A stretch of 64,000 nt of DNA from Teredinibacter turnerae (GCF_037935975.1 NZ_CP149817.1:1-64000); one strand, 5' to 3'; shown: positions 52,076 to 60,866, counted from the first letter of the stretch. Numbers and translations: made by a program. Notes: generated by a model from the letters alone, not told the origin.

Positions 52076-53119
52076 GTGAAAAAGCTTTTGGTTTGGACTT
52101 TCGCTGCTGCTGCCACAATGGCGGCATCCTCGGCATTTGCTGCTCGAGATTCCATTAGTATTGTGGGGTCATCGACCGTATTTCCATTTTCCAAGGTCGT
52201 AGCCGAGCGCTTTGGTCGCGCGACCAAGTTCAAATCCCCCACGGTAGAGTCCACGGGCACCGGTGGTGGTTTCAAACAGTTTTGTGGCGGTGTAGGGGTG
52301 AACTTCCCCGATATGTCCAACGCATCTCGCCGTATCAAGCAGGCGGAGCTGGACAACTGTAAAGCCAACGGCGTGGCCGATGTTATCGAAGTACTGATCG
52401 GCTATGACGGAATCGTGATTGCCAATTCCGTGAAGACCAAACAAATGAAACTGAGCCGCAAGGATCTGTTTCTGGCACTCGCTAAAAAAGTGCCCAACCC
52501 AAGCGGTGGCGACACGCTGGTGGACAACCCCTACAAGACCTGGAAGGACGTGAACCCCGCGCTGCCCGCAACCAAAATTGAAGTATTGGGCCCTCCCCCC
52601 ACCTCCGGCACCCGCGATGCGTTTGTAGAGCTGGCAATGGAAGGTGGTTGTAGCCAGTTTTCGTTTATCAAGGCGTACAAGTCGAGTGATAAAAACCGCT
52701 TCAAAGAGGTGTGTCATATTCTGCGCGAAGACGGCGCATTTATCGAAGCCGGTGAAAACGACAATCTGATCGTGCAAAAACTGAATGCCAACCCGAATGC
52801 ACTGGGTATTTTCGGCTTTAGCTTCCTGGATCAGAACGCCGACAAGGTACAGGCGTCCTACGTGGACGGCAGCTTGCCCACCTTCGATACCATCGCCGAT
52901 GGCGACTACCCGGTATCTCGTCCACTGTACTTCTATGTTAAAAAGGCACACGTTGGTTTGATTCCTGGCATTGAGCAGTTCCTGGCGGAGTTCACCAGCG
53001 AAAAAGCCTGGGGTGACGAAGGTTACCTGTCCGAAAAAGGGTTGATTCCATTGGATGAAGACCGTCGTGCGACTATTGCCAAGCGGGTAAAAACGCTCGA
53101 GAGCTTGAAGTCGCTGTAA
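52076..53119 (+). CDS. pstS: phosphate-binding protein PstS
   Basis: The 347-residue protein has a signal peptide (MKKLLVWTFAAAATMAASSAFA-ARD), then SIVGSSTVFPFSKVVAERFG with the phosphate-contact GSSTVFP, VESTGTGGGFKQFCGG, ASRRIKQAEL and PPPTSGTRDAFVELAM (about residues 178-193). This is the PstS subgroup common in marine proteobacteria. GTG start after TAAGGAGATTAAT. It is followed by an intrinsic terminator, which would keep its transcript more abundant than the permease genes'. Confidence 0.93.
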   Translation: MKKLLVWTFAAAATMAASSAFAARDSISIVGSSTVFPFSKVVAERFGRATKFKSPTVESTGTGGGFKQFCGGVGVNFPDMSNASRRIKQAELDNCKANGVADVIEVLIGYDGIVIANSVKTKQMKLSRKDLFLALAKKVPNPSGGDTLVDNPYKTWKDVNPALPATKIEVLGPPPTSGTRDAFVELAMEGGCSQFSFIKAYKSSDKNRFKEVCHILREDGAFIEAGENDNLIVQKLNANPNALGIFGFSFLDQNADKVQASYVDGSLPTFDTIADGDYPVSRPLYFYVKKAHVGLIPGIEQFLAEFTSEKAWGDEGYLSEKGLIPLDEDRRATIAKRVKTLESLKSL

Positions 53120-53142
53120 CGCTGGCTGCTGTGGTAAACGAA

Positions 53143-53169
53143 GCAGGCCCTTGAATGGGCCTGCTTTTT
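53143..53169 (+). terminator. intercistronic terminator between pstS and pstC
   Basis: GCAGGCCC (53143-53150) pairs perfectly with GGGCCTGC (53157-53164) around TTGAAT and is followed by five T. A classical Rho-independent terminator, positioned to attenuate read-through into pstCAB-phoU. Confidence 0.9.
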
Positions 53170-53224
53170 CGATTTAAATGCCCGCCCCAATTGCCTCGAA
53201 TACATTATTCCCCCGAGAGGATTT

Positions 53225-54625
53225 ATGAACAGCTGGGTCCTAATTGTGTTAATGGCCGCGTTGTGCGCCACTATATTCGTCGCAGGTCGCAGCCGTTCGT
53301 TGAATGTCGCCACCGGTGTTGGTGGTACCCGCTATTTGAACTCCCTGCCGTTTTATTATGGAATGCTCAGTGCACTGTGGGCGATCCTGCCAGCATTGGT
53401 GCTGGTGACTCTGTGGAAAATATTCGACGGTCAGATTATTGAGCATATTGTTATCAGCGAACTGCCTGATGACGTGGTGTTTGAGGACGCCTCCCAGCGC
53501 GGCCTGATGCTCAACCAAATCTACAATATTATGAATGGTCAGCTCAGTGCGGATACTGCGCCGGCCTACCTCGCCGATTCCGTTGCCCGCCTGCAAGCGC
53601 TGAAGGCGCATGCGGATTTACTGGTGTCGGTGCTGGTGGTGATGATGATGGTTGGGCTTGGCGGTTTCGCCTGGTGGCGCATCAACCCGCAACTGCGGGC
53701 GCGGGCGCAGGTTGAAAACGTCTTCCAGCTGGTACTGCTGGGGTGTTCTTCGCTCGCCATTCTCACCACGATTGGCATTGTGATGTCGGTGCTGTGGGAA
53801 TCTCTGCGCTTCTTTCACGCTGTGCCGATTACCGATTTCTTATTCGGTCTCGAGTGGAGCCCGCAAACGGCGATTCGCAAAGATCAGGTGGCCGGTAGCA
53901 GTAGCTTTGGCGCAGTGCCTTTGTTCGCGGGTACCCTGCTGATTGCCGGTATCGCCATGCTGGTTGCAGTGCCAACTGGCCTGATGTCGGCAATTTACCT
54001 TTCCGAATACGCCCACAAGAAAGTGCGCGCTATCGTGAAGCCTTTACTCGAAGTGCTCGCCGGGATCCCCACTGTGGTGTACGGCTTCTTCGCGGCAATT
54101 ACGGTAGCGCCTTTTATTCGTGATGCTGCGGTGTCCATGGGCCTGGACAACTACATGGCGGTCACTTCCGAAAGTGCCCTCGCCGCTGGCCTGGTGATGG
54201 GCGTCATGATTATTCCGTTTATTTCATCCTTGTCGGACGACGTGATCAATGCCGTGCCGCAGTCGCTGCGTGATGGTGCGCTCGGCCTGGGCGCGACCCG
54301 TTCCGAAGTGATCCGCCAGGTGGTTATTCCTGCGGCGCTGCCTGGGATTGTGGGCGGCGTGTTGCTGGCAGTTTCCCGCGCTATTGGCGAAACCATGATC
54401 GTGGTAATGGCCGCAGGTCTGGCAGCCAAGCTGACCGCGAACCCCCTGGATTCCGTGACCACCGTCACTGTGCAAATCGTCACGCTGCTGGTTGGCGACC
54501 AGGAATTCGACAGCCCCAAAACACTGGCAGCGTTTGCGTTGGGCCTGATGCTCTTTATCGTTACTCTGGCACTTAACTACGTGGCTCTCCACGTTGTGAG
54601 GAAATATCGTGAACAGTACGAATAA
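53225..54625 (+). CDS. pstC: phosphate ABC permease PstC (enlarged)
   Basis: The 466-residue protein has the permease domain at about residues 225-455 with GTLLIAGIAMLVAVPTGLMSAIYLSEYA, LEVLAGIPTVVYGFFAA and the EAA-type loop LRDGALGLGATRSEVIRQVVIPAALPGIVGG. It is about 150 residues longer than E. coli PstC because of an N-terminal helix pair and a periplasmic loop (about residues 62-140, IFDGQIIEHIVISEL). GAGAGGATTT precedes the ATG. It overlaps pstA by 17 bases. Confidence 0.92.
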   Translation: MNSWVLIVLMAALCATIFVAGRSRSLNVATGVGGTRYLNSLPFYYGMLSALWAILPALVLVTLWKIFDGQIIEHIVISELPDDVVFEDASQRGLMLNQIYNIMNGQLSADTAPAYLADSVARLQALKAHADLLVSVLVVMMMVGLGGFAWWRINPQLRARAQVENVFQLVLLGCSSLAILTTIGIVMSVLWESLRFFHAVPITDFLFGLEWSPQTAIRKDQVAGSSSFGAVPLFAGTLLIAGIAMLVAVPTGLMSAIYLSEYAHKKVRAIVKPLLEVLAGIPTVVYGFFAAITVAPFIRDAAVSMGLDNYMAVTSESALAAGLVMGVMIIPFISSLSDDVINAVPQSLRDGALGLGATRSEVIRQVVIPAALPGIVGGVLLAVSRAIGETMIVVMAAGLAAKLTANPLDSVTTVTVQIVTLLVGDQEFDSPKTLAAFALGLMLFIVTLALNYVALHVVRKYREQYE

Positions 54626-55901
54626 CGCTGAAAAACCCACTACCGCAGAGTTGGTTGAGCGCAGTCTGGCTAAACGCCGGGCTTCCGAGTGGCGTTTTAA
54701 GCAAATGGGCCGCGCATCGGTGGCGGTTGGGATTATCGCCCTGCTGATTTTGTTTACCCAGATTATCGGGAATGGCATTGGCGCGTTTCGCCAGAGCTTT
54801 GTTCACATGGAGATCGAGTTTGACCCGGACACACTGGGGATGACTGAAGTAAACCAAGAGCAACTGGCATTGGCCAATTTTGATGGCATCGTGCGCAACG
54901 GGTTGCGCGAGCTTTTCCCTGAGGTAAAAGGGCGTCGTGAGAAGCGCGAGCTCTACTCTATTGCCAGCTACGGTGCGGGTTTTAAATTGCGCGACATGCT
55001 CGCCGCAGATCCAAGCCTGCTAGGGCAGCGGGTTTCAGTTAAGCTGTTGGTGGATGACGATGTCGATACTTACGTGAAGAGTCTTCGTGCGGGCGATCCC
55101 TACGAAGACAGGATCAGCGAGGCCCAGCGCAAGCGAATCGATAAACTGTTGGAAAGCGGTGCACTCAGGCTGCATTTTAACACCGGGTTTTTCACCTCGG
55201 CAGATTCGGCAGAGCCAGAACAGGCCGGCATTCTCGGTGCCCTGCTCGGCAGTTTATTCACCTTGTTGGTGACCGGTTCACTGTCGTTCCCCATCGGTGT
55301 GGCTGCGGCCATTTATCTGGAAGAGTACGCCAAGCGCAGCAGGCTGACAGACTTTATCGAGGTGAACATCAACAATCTTGCGGCAGTCCCATCGGTTATT
55401 TTTGGCTTGTTGGGGCTGGCGATATTTCTGAACTTCTTCAATATGCCACGCTCGATGCCGCTGGTGGGCGGTTTAGTGCTGACTCTAATGACGCTGCCAA
55501 CCGTTATTATTTCCAGCCGCGCGGCAATCAAAGCGGTACCGCCGTCCATCCGCGAGGCTGCTCTGGGTATGGGTGCATCGAAGATGCAGATGATTCTGCA
55601 GCATGTGTTGCCGCTGGCGATGCCAGGCATGCTTACCGGCGCGATTATCGGTATGGCCCAGGCGCTGGGGGAGACGGCTCCACTGCTGATGATCGGCATG
55701 GTGGCGTTTATTGCAGAAGTTCCTGCGGGAATTACCGATCCGGCCACCGTGTTGCCGGTACAGATTTTCCTCTGGGCTGACAGCCCGGAGCGCGCATTCG
55801 TCGAGCGCACGTCGGCAGCGATTATGGTGCTGCTCGCGTTCCTCATCACTATGAACACTCTGGCTATCTGGCTGCGCAGGCGGCTTGAGCGTCGCTGGTA
55901 A
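54609..55901 (+). CDS. pstA: phosphate ABC permease PstA (with DUF3333-type insert)
   Basis: The 430-residue protein has the permease core in the C-terminal half: GSLSFPIGVAAAIYLEEYA, NNLAAVPSVIFGLLGLA and the EAA loop IREAALGMGASKMQMILQHVLPLAMPGML. The first ~200 residues contain one membrane helix and a periplasmic domain (about 55-195) of the DUF3333 type, absent from E. coli PstA. GTG start inside the pstC 3' end, preceded by GAGGAAATATC. Confidence 0.92.
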   Translation: MNSTNNAEKPTTAELVERSLAKRRASEWRFKQMGRASVAVGIIALLILFTQIIGNGIGAFRQSFVHMEIEFDPDTLGMTEVNQEQLALANFDGIVRNGLRELFPEVKGRREKRELYSIASYGAGFKLRDMLAADPSLLGQRVSVKLLVDDDVDTYVKSLRAGDPYEDRISEAQRKRIDKLLESGALRLHFNTGFFTSADSAEPEQAGILGALLGSLFTLLVTGSLSFPIGVAAAIYLEEYAKRSRLTDFIEVNINNLAAVPSVIFGLLGLAIFLNFFNMPRSMPLVGGLVLTLMTLPTVIISSRAAIKAVPPSIREAALGMGASKMQMILQHVLPLAMPGMLTGAIIGMAQALGETAPLLMIGMVAFIAEVPAGITDPATVLPVQIFLWADSPERAFVERTSAAIMVLLAFLITMNTLAIWLRRRLERRW

Positions 55902-55921
55902 GGGCAGAGCAGGATTGAATC

Positions 55922-56824
55922 ATGGATATTTCTGAAGAGAAAAGCGCTACGCTTATAGCGGAACACGATCGAACAGAGGCTCCGAAAATGACAGAAGATA
56001 CCACCGCGAAACAGGTGGCCGATATGAAGGCTGAGCACGCCACAACGGTCGGCAAACCACTGGTGGACAATGCCAAAATGTCGATGCGCGGCGTCGACGT
56101 TTTTTATGGCGATAAGCAAGCGGTATTCGGAGTCGATCTGGATATCGGTGAGAACCAAGTGATCGCCATGATCGGGCCTTCAGGTTGTGGTAAATCCACT
56201 TTCCTGCGCTGCCTGAACCGCATGAACGATACTATCGAAATCTGTCAGGTGAAGGGTGAAATCGCGCTCGACGGGCTCAACGTTTACGATCCAAAACTGG
56301 ATGTGGTGCCGTTGCGTGCACGCGTGGGCATGGTTTTCCAAAAGCCCAACCCGTTCCCAAAATCCATCTATGAAAATGTGGCGTATGGGCCCAAAATACA
56401 CGGTCTTGCGCGGCGCCGCTCCGAGATGGACGAAATTGTCGAAACCAGTTTGCAGCGCGCGGGCCTGTGGGAGGAAGTGAAAGATCGCTTGCACCAGCCC
56501 GGTACAGGTCTGTCTGGTGGTCAGCAGCAGCGGCTGTGTATTGCACGCACTATCGCGGTAAGCCCGGAAGTTATTTTGATGGATGAGCCCTGCTCTGCGC
56601 TGGACCCGATTGCAACGGCTAAAATAGAAGAGTTGATTGCCGAATTGAGCCAGAACTTTACGATCGCAATCGTGACTCACTCGATGCAGCAGGCTGCTCG
56701 GGTTTCACATCGCACCGCCTATTTTCATCTTGGCCGGTTAATCGAGGTGAACAACACCAAGAAAGTATTTACCACCCCCGACCACGAATTGACCGAAGCG
56801 TATATCACCGGTCGATTCGGTTAA
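55922..56824 (+). CDS. pstB: phosphate ABC ATPase PstB
   Basis: The 300-residue ATPase has Walker [10 protein letters not shown] (about residues 85-93), the PstB segment [19 protein letters not shown], signature [15 protein letters not shown] (about 197-211), Walker [17 protein letters not shown], and the switch His in [14 protein letters not shown]. An N-terminal charged extension of about 50 residues precedes the usual start; ATG 55988 would shorten it to ~28. It belongs to the pst operon. Confidence 0.95.
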   Translation: MDISEEKSATLIAEHDRTEAPKMTEDTTAKQVADMKAEHATTVGKPLVDNAKMSMRGVDVFYGDKQAVFGVDLDIGENQVIAMIGPSGCGKSTFLRCLNRMNDTIEICQVKGEIALDGLNVYDPKLDVVPLRARVGMVFQKPNPFPKSIYENVAYGPKIHGLARRRSEMDEIVETSLQRAGLWEEVKDRLHQPGTGLSGGQQQRLCIARTIAVSPEVILMDEPCSALDPIATAKIEELIAELSQNFTIAIVTHSMQQAARVSHRTAYFHLGRLIEVNNTKKVFTTPDHELTEAYITGRFG

Positions 56825-56849
56825 TCTGGTTGTTATTTAAGGAAGCGCT

Positions 56850-57569
56850 ATGGAAAACATGCACCTCGATCAACACATCTCCAAGCAGTTCAATACCGAT
56901 CTGGAAAAGCTCCGGACGGCGGTGTTGGAAATGGGAGGCCTGGTTGAGGGACAACTGGCCGATGCCGTGAAAGCTATCGAGACCGGTAGCATGCGCCTGG
57001 CGGAGAAGGTGCAGGAAACCGAAGACGAAGTGAACCAGTACGAAGTGAACATCGATGCCCAGTGCACTGAGGTACTGGCGCGACGCCAACCGGCGGCGTC
57101 CGATTTGCGCCTGGTGCTGATCGTTTCCAAAGCGATTCGTGACCTCGAGCGGGTTGGCGATGAATCTTCCAAAATTGCGCGCATGGCCATAGAGCTGAGC
57201 GACGAGGAAACCGACCCGGATGGTTTTGTCGAATTGCGCCATATGTCCAGTAACGTGCAGAAAATGTTGAACGCCGCATTGGACGCGTTCGCGCGCTTCG
57301 ATGTACCTGCAGCGCTAAAAGTGATGCGCGAAGACAAGCACGTTGATCGCGAGTACAAATCCGCGATTCGTGAAATGGTAACCATGATGATGGAAGATCC
57401 GCGCAGTATATCGCGGGTGCTGAATGTTATCTGGTCCCTGCGGGCGCTGGAGCGTATCGGCGATCACGCGCGCAATATTGCCGAGCATGTTATCTACCTG
57501 GTGCGCGGTACCGACGTGCGTCACATCTCTATCAAGGAAATCGAAAAACAGCTCGATCAGGATCAATAA
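56850..57569 (+). CDS. phoU: phosphate regulator PhoU
   Basis: The 239-residue protein has the two PhoU three-helix bundles. Each carries the metal-cluster type motif: VSKAIRDLERVGDESSKIA (about residues 91-109) and VIWSLRALERIGDHARNIAEHVIYLVRG (about 192-219). The length matches PhoU (about 240). It links the Pst transporter with the PhoR/PhoB system and restrains Pho expression when phosphate is plentiful. It starts 25 bp after pstB. No phoBR is in the window. Confidence 0.95.
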   Translation: MENMHLDQHISKQFNTDLEKLRTAVLEMGGLVEGQLADAVKAIETGSMRLAEKVQETEDEVNQYEVNIDAQCTEVLARRQPAASDLRLVLIVSKAIRDLERVGDESSKIARMAIELSDEETDPDGFVELRHMSSNVQKMLNAALDAFARFDVPAALKVMREDKHVDREYKSAIREMVTMMMEDPRSISRVLNVIWSLRALERIGDHARNIAEHVIYLVRGTDVRHISIKEIEKQLDQDQ

Positions 57570-57570
57570 G

Positions 57571-57613
57571 CTGTCATATTTCTGCAATAAAACGGTAGCA
57601 AAACCTTTATAAT
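57571..57613 (+). promoter_or_regulatory. Pho-box-like repeats and -10 upstream of the porin gene
   Basis: CTGTCAT (57571-57577) and CTGCAAT (57582-57588) are 11 bp apart, with a weaker third heptamer CGGTAGC at 57593-57599. A consensus TATAAT (57608-57613) follows 8 bp later. This starts 1 bp after the phoU stop and would drive the porin gene with a leader of about 240 bases. Confidence 0.65.
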
Positions 57614-57627
57614 TCCCGCCGAATTTT

Positions 57628-57646
57628 CTGCGCTCACCGAGCGCAG
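57628..57646 (+). other. leader hairpin near the predicted porin transcript start
   Basis: CTGCGCTC (57628-57635) and GAGCGCAG (57639-57646) pair perfectly around ACC, about 8-26 bases after the predicted transcription start. It may protect the 5' end of the porin mRNA. Confidence 0.45.
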
Positions 57647-57860
57647 CTATCCGGATCTTGTTAAAGCCACCTTCTGACCGATGAGTTAATGTCGCGCTCG
57701 ATGCATTGTTGTGCGCCAAGCTTGTGTTTTGTGGAAAAAAACGTCGCTTTATTGATCTGTTCAGCTCGCGCGGGTCGGCGGGTGTGGATAAGCTTAAAAG
57801 AACTTGGATAGCTGCGGAATCGGCCGCAGAACGACTCTAAACGAGAAGCGGAAACTCATA

Positions 57861-58784
57861 ATGAAGAAGAAACAAATCCTACCTGGTCTTATCGCTCTAT
57901 CGCTTTCCGGCACTGTCGCCGCCGACCCTGAGATATTCGGTTTAATGCACCTTGTCACCCAGTACCACGAAACCACTGACACCGTGACGGACGAGTCTGA
58001 GTCTGTGGTCGAGCTCGAGAGCTTCTTTTCCCGGCTAGGGGTTCGAGGCAGCGAAAAACTGGATAACGGTCTGGAGGTGTTTTATCACTACGAATTGGGG
58101 ATAGAGCCGAATGACAATGTGACCTGGACCAAACGCAACAGCTTTTTAGGTGTTAAAGGTGAGTTTGGTCGTCTCGCGTTTGGCCGATTTGATACACCCT
58201 TCAAGCGGTCTCAGGGAAAGGTCGATGTTTTTGGTGACCAAGTTGGCGATATTCTTCACGTCATTACGGTCAATGATAACCGTTTGACTAACATGGTGGA
58301 GTACACAACACCGAACACCTTACATGGGTGGCAGTTTAAAGGCTTAGCGCTGCTCCGCGAAGATCCTGAGTTGGAAGACGGCTATGGTGGTTCTGCAGTC
58401 TATACCAATGGTGATTTTTACGTGGCACTGGCTATGGACAGTGATATCGAGGAGGTGGATACGTCTGCGGTGCGGGTTTCCTCGACCTACAAGATTGGCC
58501 CGGTTCAGGTGGGTGGCATGTACGAGCAGTTTTCACCGCAAAATGACGCGGACGATGTGGATGCTAAACTTGTGTCAGTGAAATACCGTGTCGGCGGGAA
58601 ATGGGATTTGAAGGCGCAATACGCTATGTCTGACGTGAAGTTTGAGGGCGCGAAGAGTGGTTCTGTGGGTGCGGACTACCACTTGACCCCGACCTTCAAA
58701 CTGACAAGCTACCTCACCCGCAACAGTTCTGATGAAACCCCCACCGAAAAATATGCTGGTGTGGGCGGTGTACTGAAATTTTAA
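57861..58784 (+). CDS. outer membrane porin, probably Pho-regulated
   Basis: The 307-residue protein from ATG 57861 has a signal peptide (KKQILPGLIALSLSGTVAA-DPE) and the general Gram-negative porin pattern: LESFFSRLGVRGSEKLDNGLEVFYHYELGIE, RNSFLGVKGEFGRLAFGRFDTPFK (about residues 94-117) and a C-terminal strand ending GVGGVLKF with terminal Phe. A 16-strand trimeric porin is expected. It follows phoU and has Pho-like repeats upstream, so phosphate entry is a reasonable role. The upstream extension to 57804 is rejected. Confidence 0.87.
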   Translation: MKKKQILPGLIALSLSGTVAADPEIFGLMHLVTQYHETTDTVTDESESVVELESFFSRLGVRGSEKLDNGLEVFYHYELGIEPNDNVTWTKRNSFLGVKGEFGRLAFGRFDTPFKRSQGKVDVFGDQVGDILHVITVNDNRLTNMVEYTTPNTLHGWQFKGLALLREDPELEDGYGGSAVYTNGDFYVALAMDSDIEEVDTSAVRVSSTYKIGPVQVGGMYEQFSPQNDADDVDAKLVSVKYRVGGKWDLKAQYAMSDVKFEGAKSGSVGADYHLTPTFKLTSYLTRNSSDETPTEKYAGVGGVLKF

Positions 58785-58810
58785 TGCATTAACCTGTTAT
58801 CCCGAATTCG

Positions 58811-58836
58811 AAGGCGGCTATTTAGCCGCCTTTTTT
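58811..58836 (+). terminator. intrinsic terminator of the porin gene
   Basis: AAGGCGGCT (58811-58819) pairs with AGCCGCCTT (58824-58832) around ATTT, with a run of T through 58836. It lies 26 bp after the porin stop. Confidence 0.9.
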
Positions 58837-58880
58837 ATGGCTGTTTGTCGCTCGGCCTGGAAGCGGTAACCGAGGTTATT

Positions 58881-58943
58881 CACTTGGCAATGGCTAGAGA
58901 GTGCCGAAGTGAACAGGCGGTGCAGAGAAGCACCGCCATTGCC
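58881..58943. other. overlapping alternative stems in the intergenic region
   Basis: GGCGGTGC/GCACCGCC (58916-58923 with 58930-58937) forms an 8-bp hairpin. GGCAATGGC/GCCATTGCC (58886-58894 with 58935-58943) forms a perfect 9-bp stem that shares three bases with it. CACTTGGCA/TGCCGAAGTG is a third possibility. The stems exclude each other, as in switching RNAs. The region 58837-59121 holds no convincing gene. Confidence 0.3.
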
Positions 58944-59121
58944 CGAAGGGCGCGCAATTAAAGCGATTCGATCACCCATGTCATTGCCGGGTTAGTTAAT
59001 AGGAATCTAAAATCCGGGAATATCAGGAAATTTTTTATCGTATTTCCAGCTATAAGCTAAACTTTTAGTTATTCTTGTCACAGCGTTATGGCGCGAAAAT
59101 CCCCGACCCAAGAGATGAAAA

Positions 59122-59331
59122 ATGACCTTTAGATGTATTTCACTCCTGCTGCTTATTATCGGCCTTACTGCATGTGACGGGGGCTTGCGCAGCCTCAGCA
59201 ACTCAGAACTGGCAACCAAGCGGGACGAGTGTATTGCTGGCAATCCAACGTCACCAGGTAAGGTGACCGCCTGCGAAAACATTCGCAAAGAATGCGAGCG
59301 TCGCCGCAAAGACGGTAACTTCGCCTGCTAA
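59122..59331 (+). CDS. small lipoprotein, EexN-like in pattern
   Basis: The 69-residue protein starts MTFRCISLLLLIIGLTACDGG, with a lipobox LTAC, and its short mature part has three further Cys (RDECIAGNP, TACENIRKECERRR, FAC). The pattern of acidic residues, a Cys before NP and later paired Cys recalls EexN-type entry-exclusion lipoproteins, but the match is weak and no conjugation genes are near. Its TAA is part of the recurrent AACAGGCCCTAG motif, and it converges on the protease gene. Confidence 0.6.
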   Translation: MTFRCISLLLLIIGLTACDGGLRSLSNSELATKRDECIAGNPTSPGKVTACENIRKECERRRKDGNFAC

Positions 59332-59341
59332 CAGGCCCTAG
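59330..59341. repeat. third site of the AACAGGCCCTAG motif
   Basis: AACAGGCCCTAG lies exactly between two convergent genes: its first AA completes the TAA of the small lipoprotein gene and its CTA is the TAG stop of the protease gene. GCCTG (59323-59327) and CAGGC (59332-59336) form a short stem across it, similar to the one at 4477. Confidence 0.55.
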
Positions 59342-60627
59342 CTGCCAGGCTGTAGTTGCGCTAAACGACGCTCTGCGGCAGCGCCAATATCGCCACCTGC
59401 CGATGCGGCCTGCTGGTAATAACCTACAGCCTGTTCGCGATTACCGCTTCCCAGTTCGACTTCACCCAGGTAAAACACCGCTGTTGCAGTGGGCAGAAGC
59501 TGCGTGCTTTGCGTTAACGCCGTGCGTGCCGCTGACCAGTTTTTTTGCTGGGCTTCGCAAATACCGAGGCCCAGGAACCCCATAAAATAATCGGGGTTGC
59601 GGCTGTTTGCCTCTGCGAAAGCGGACTTGGCAGCGGCCGCTTTGTCCTGGCTGAAAAGAATCTGCCCTTTGGTAACATAAAAGAGCGATTCGTTGGGCTG
59701 CAGCTTGATGGCTTGTTCGGTAAGCGCCAGGGCTTCGTCCATGTTCCCTTTAGCGGCGGCTTGTTCGGCGAGTTGGTGTTTGTCGTAGGCTGGCTGATCC
59801 TTCTTCAGTTGTGCAATCGCCTCTTGAAAGGCCGCCCGATTGCGCTTGCCGTCGGGTAAAGTGCTGGCCTTCTCGCGATTGCGCGCCACGCGCTCCTCCG
59901 ATGGCGGGTGGCTGGCGAACAGATTGCTGAGCAAATCGCTCTGTTGCCCTTTGCTCAGAGCAACGAATTTTTGTTGCAGCTCCACTGCCGCATCCGGATC
60001 GTAGCCAGCAGACACCATATAGTCGATTCCGTAAAAATCCGCCTCCAACTCCTGACTGCGGCCGTAGTGTGCTTGAAATGCCTGCGCGCCAACCGAAGCA
60101 CCGGCACCGATCAATGCTGCTTTATCTTCCTCAACCGCGGCACCTGCCGCGACAGTTGCCGCAAGTACGCCGACGCCGAGGATTTGCTGGCGGGTCATTT
60201 GGTTCGCGCTGTGTTCCGCGGCCGCGTGCACGACTTCGTGGCCGAGTACGGCGGCCAATTGGGCTTCGTCATCAAGTAACACCAGCAATCCCCGGTTCAG
60301 CGCGATCTTGCCACCTGGCAATGCCCAGGCATTGGGGACATTGTTGTTGAGCACCACGAATTCGTAGGGCAGTTTTACCTCACTCTGCGCGGCAACCGCC
60401 TGACCCACCTGCTTGACGTAGACATTGAGATCGGGATCCACCACATAGCGTCCGCCCTGCTGTTGTTGCGAGGGAATATATTGTTGATTACCCAGGCGAA
60501 TCTGCTCCGCAACGGGCATCGTCAGTTGCCGTTTACCCGTGACCGGATTGACAGAACAGGCGGTGGTCAGGGCACCGGCCAGAATCAGCGCGATAAAAGC
60601 CCGCAGGTGGTGATGCAGCGTGAGCAT
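59338..60627 (-). CDS. M48 metalloprotease with TPR repeats (BepA-like)
   Basis: A 429-residue lipoprotein from ATG 60627 (lipobox TTAC in ALILAGALTTACSVNP). The protease domain has AAVLGHEVVHAAAEHSANQM (HExxH, about residues 120-139) and ELEADFYGIDYMVSAGYDP, which gives the third zinc ligand. The C-terminal 180 residues form TPR helices (KGNMDEALALTEQAIKLQPN, RNPDYFMGFLGLGICE). This is the BepA/YfgC layout: periplasmic quality control of outer-membrane proteins. The upstream extension to 60726 is rejected. Confidence 0.87.
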   Translation of the reverse strand: MLTLHHHLRAFIALILAGALTTACSVNPVTGKRQLTMPVAEQIRLGNQQYIPSQQQQGGRYVVDPDLNVYVKQVGQAVAAQSEVKLPYEFVVLNNNVPNAWALPGGKIALNRGLLVLLDDEAQLAAVLGHEVVHAAAEHSANQMTRQQILGVGVLAATVAAGAAVEEDKAALIGAGASVGAQAFQAHYGRSQELEADFYGIDYMVSAGYDPDAAVELQQKFVALSKGQQSDLLSNLFASHPPSEERVARNREKASTLPDGKRNRAAFQEAIAQLKKDQPAYDKHQLAEQAAAKGNMDEALALTEQAIKLQPNESLFYVTKGQILFSQDKAAAAKSAFAEANSRNPDYFMGFLGLGICEAQQKNWSAARTALTQSTQLLPTATAVFYLGEVELGSGNREQAVGYYQQAASAGGDIGAAAERRLAQLQPGS

Positions 60628-60673
60628 ATGTTTTCCTTTGCTTTTCAAGGTGGTGAGCAGGAATTGTAAACGT

Positions 60674-60685
60674 CCATTATAATGG
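60674..60685. promoter_or_regulatory. palindrome with embedded -10 upstream of the protease gene
   Basis: CCATTATAATGG is a perfect 12-bp palindrome that contains TATAAT on both strands. On the minus strand it sits about 45 bp before the protease start, with TCAACA (60704-60699) 17 bp further upstream as a -35. It may be both promoter and operator. Confidence 0.5.
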
Positions 60686-60803
60686 CAGCGTTTCGTCCTG
60701 TTGATAAAATTGTGACTCCGTTCCACAGGCTTTGTTCATTGCTTCGCACTAGCGAATGCGCTGAACAATGCGGTACGAGACGCGGCGCGAGAATCTGGAC
60801 GCG

Positions 60804-60835
60804 ACGCTGAGGACAGGTACAGCTGAGGACAGGTA
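60804..60835. repeat. 16-bp perfect tandem repeat
   Basis: GCTGAGGACAGGTACA occurs twice without a gap (60804-60819 and 60820-60835), 31 bp before the DUF4265 gene. It may be a slippage product or a paired binding site. Confidence 0.6.
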
Positions 60836-60866
60836 CATAGCTTCAAGCACTGATAGAGAAAGTGAA

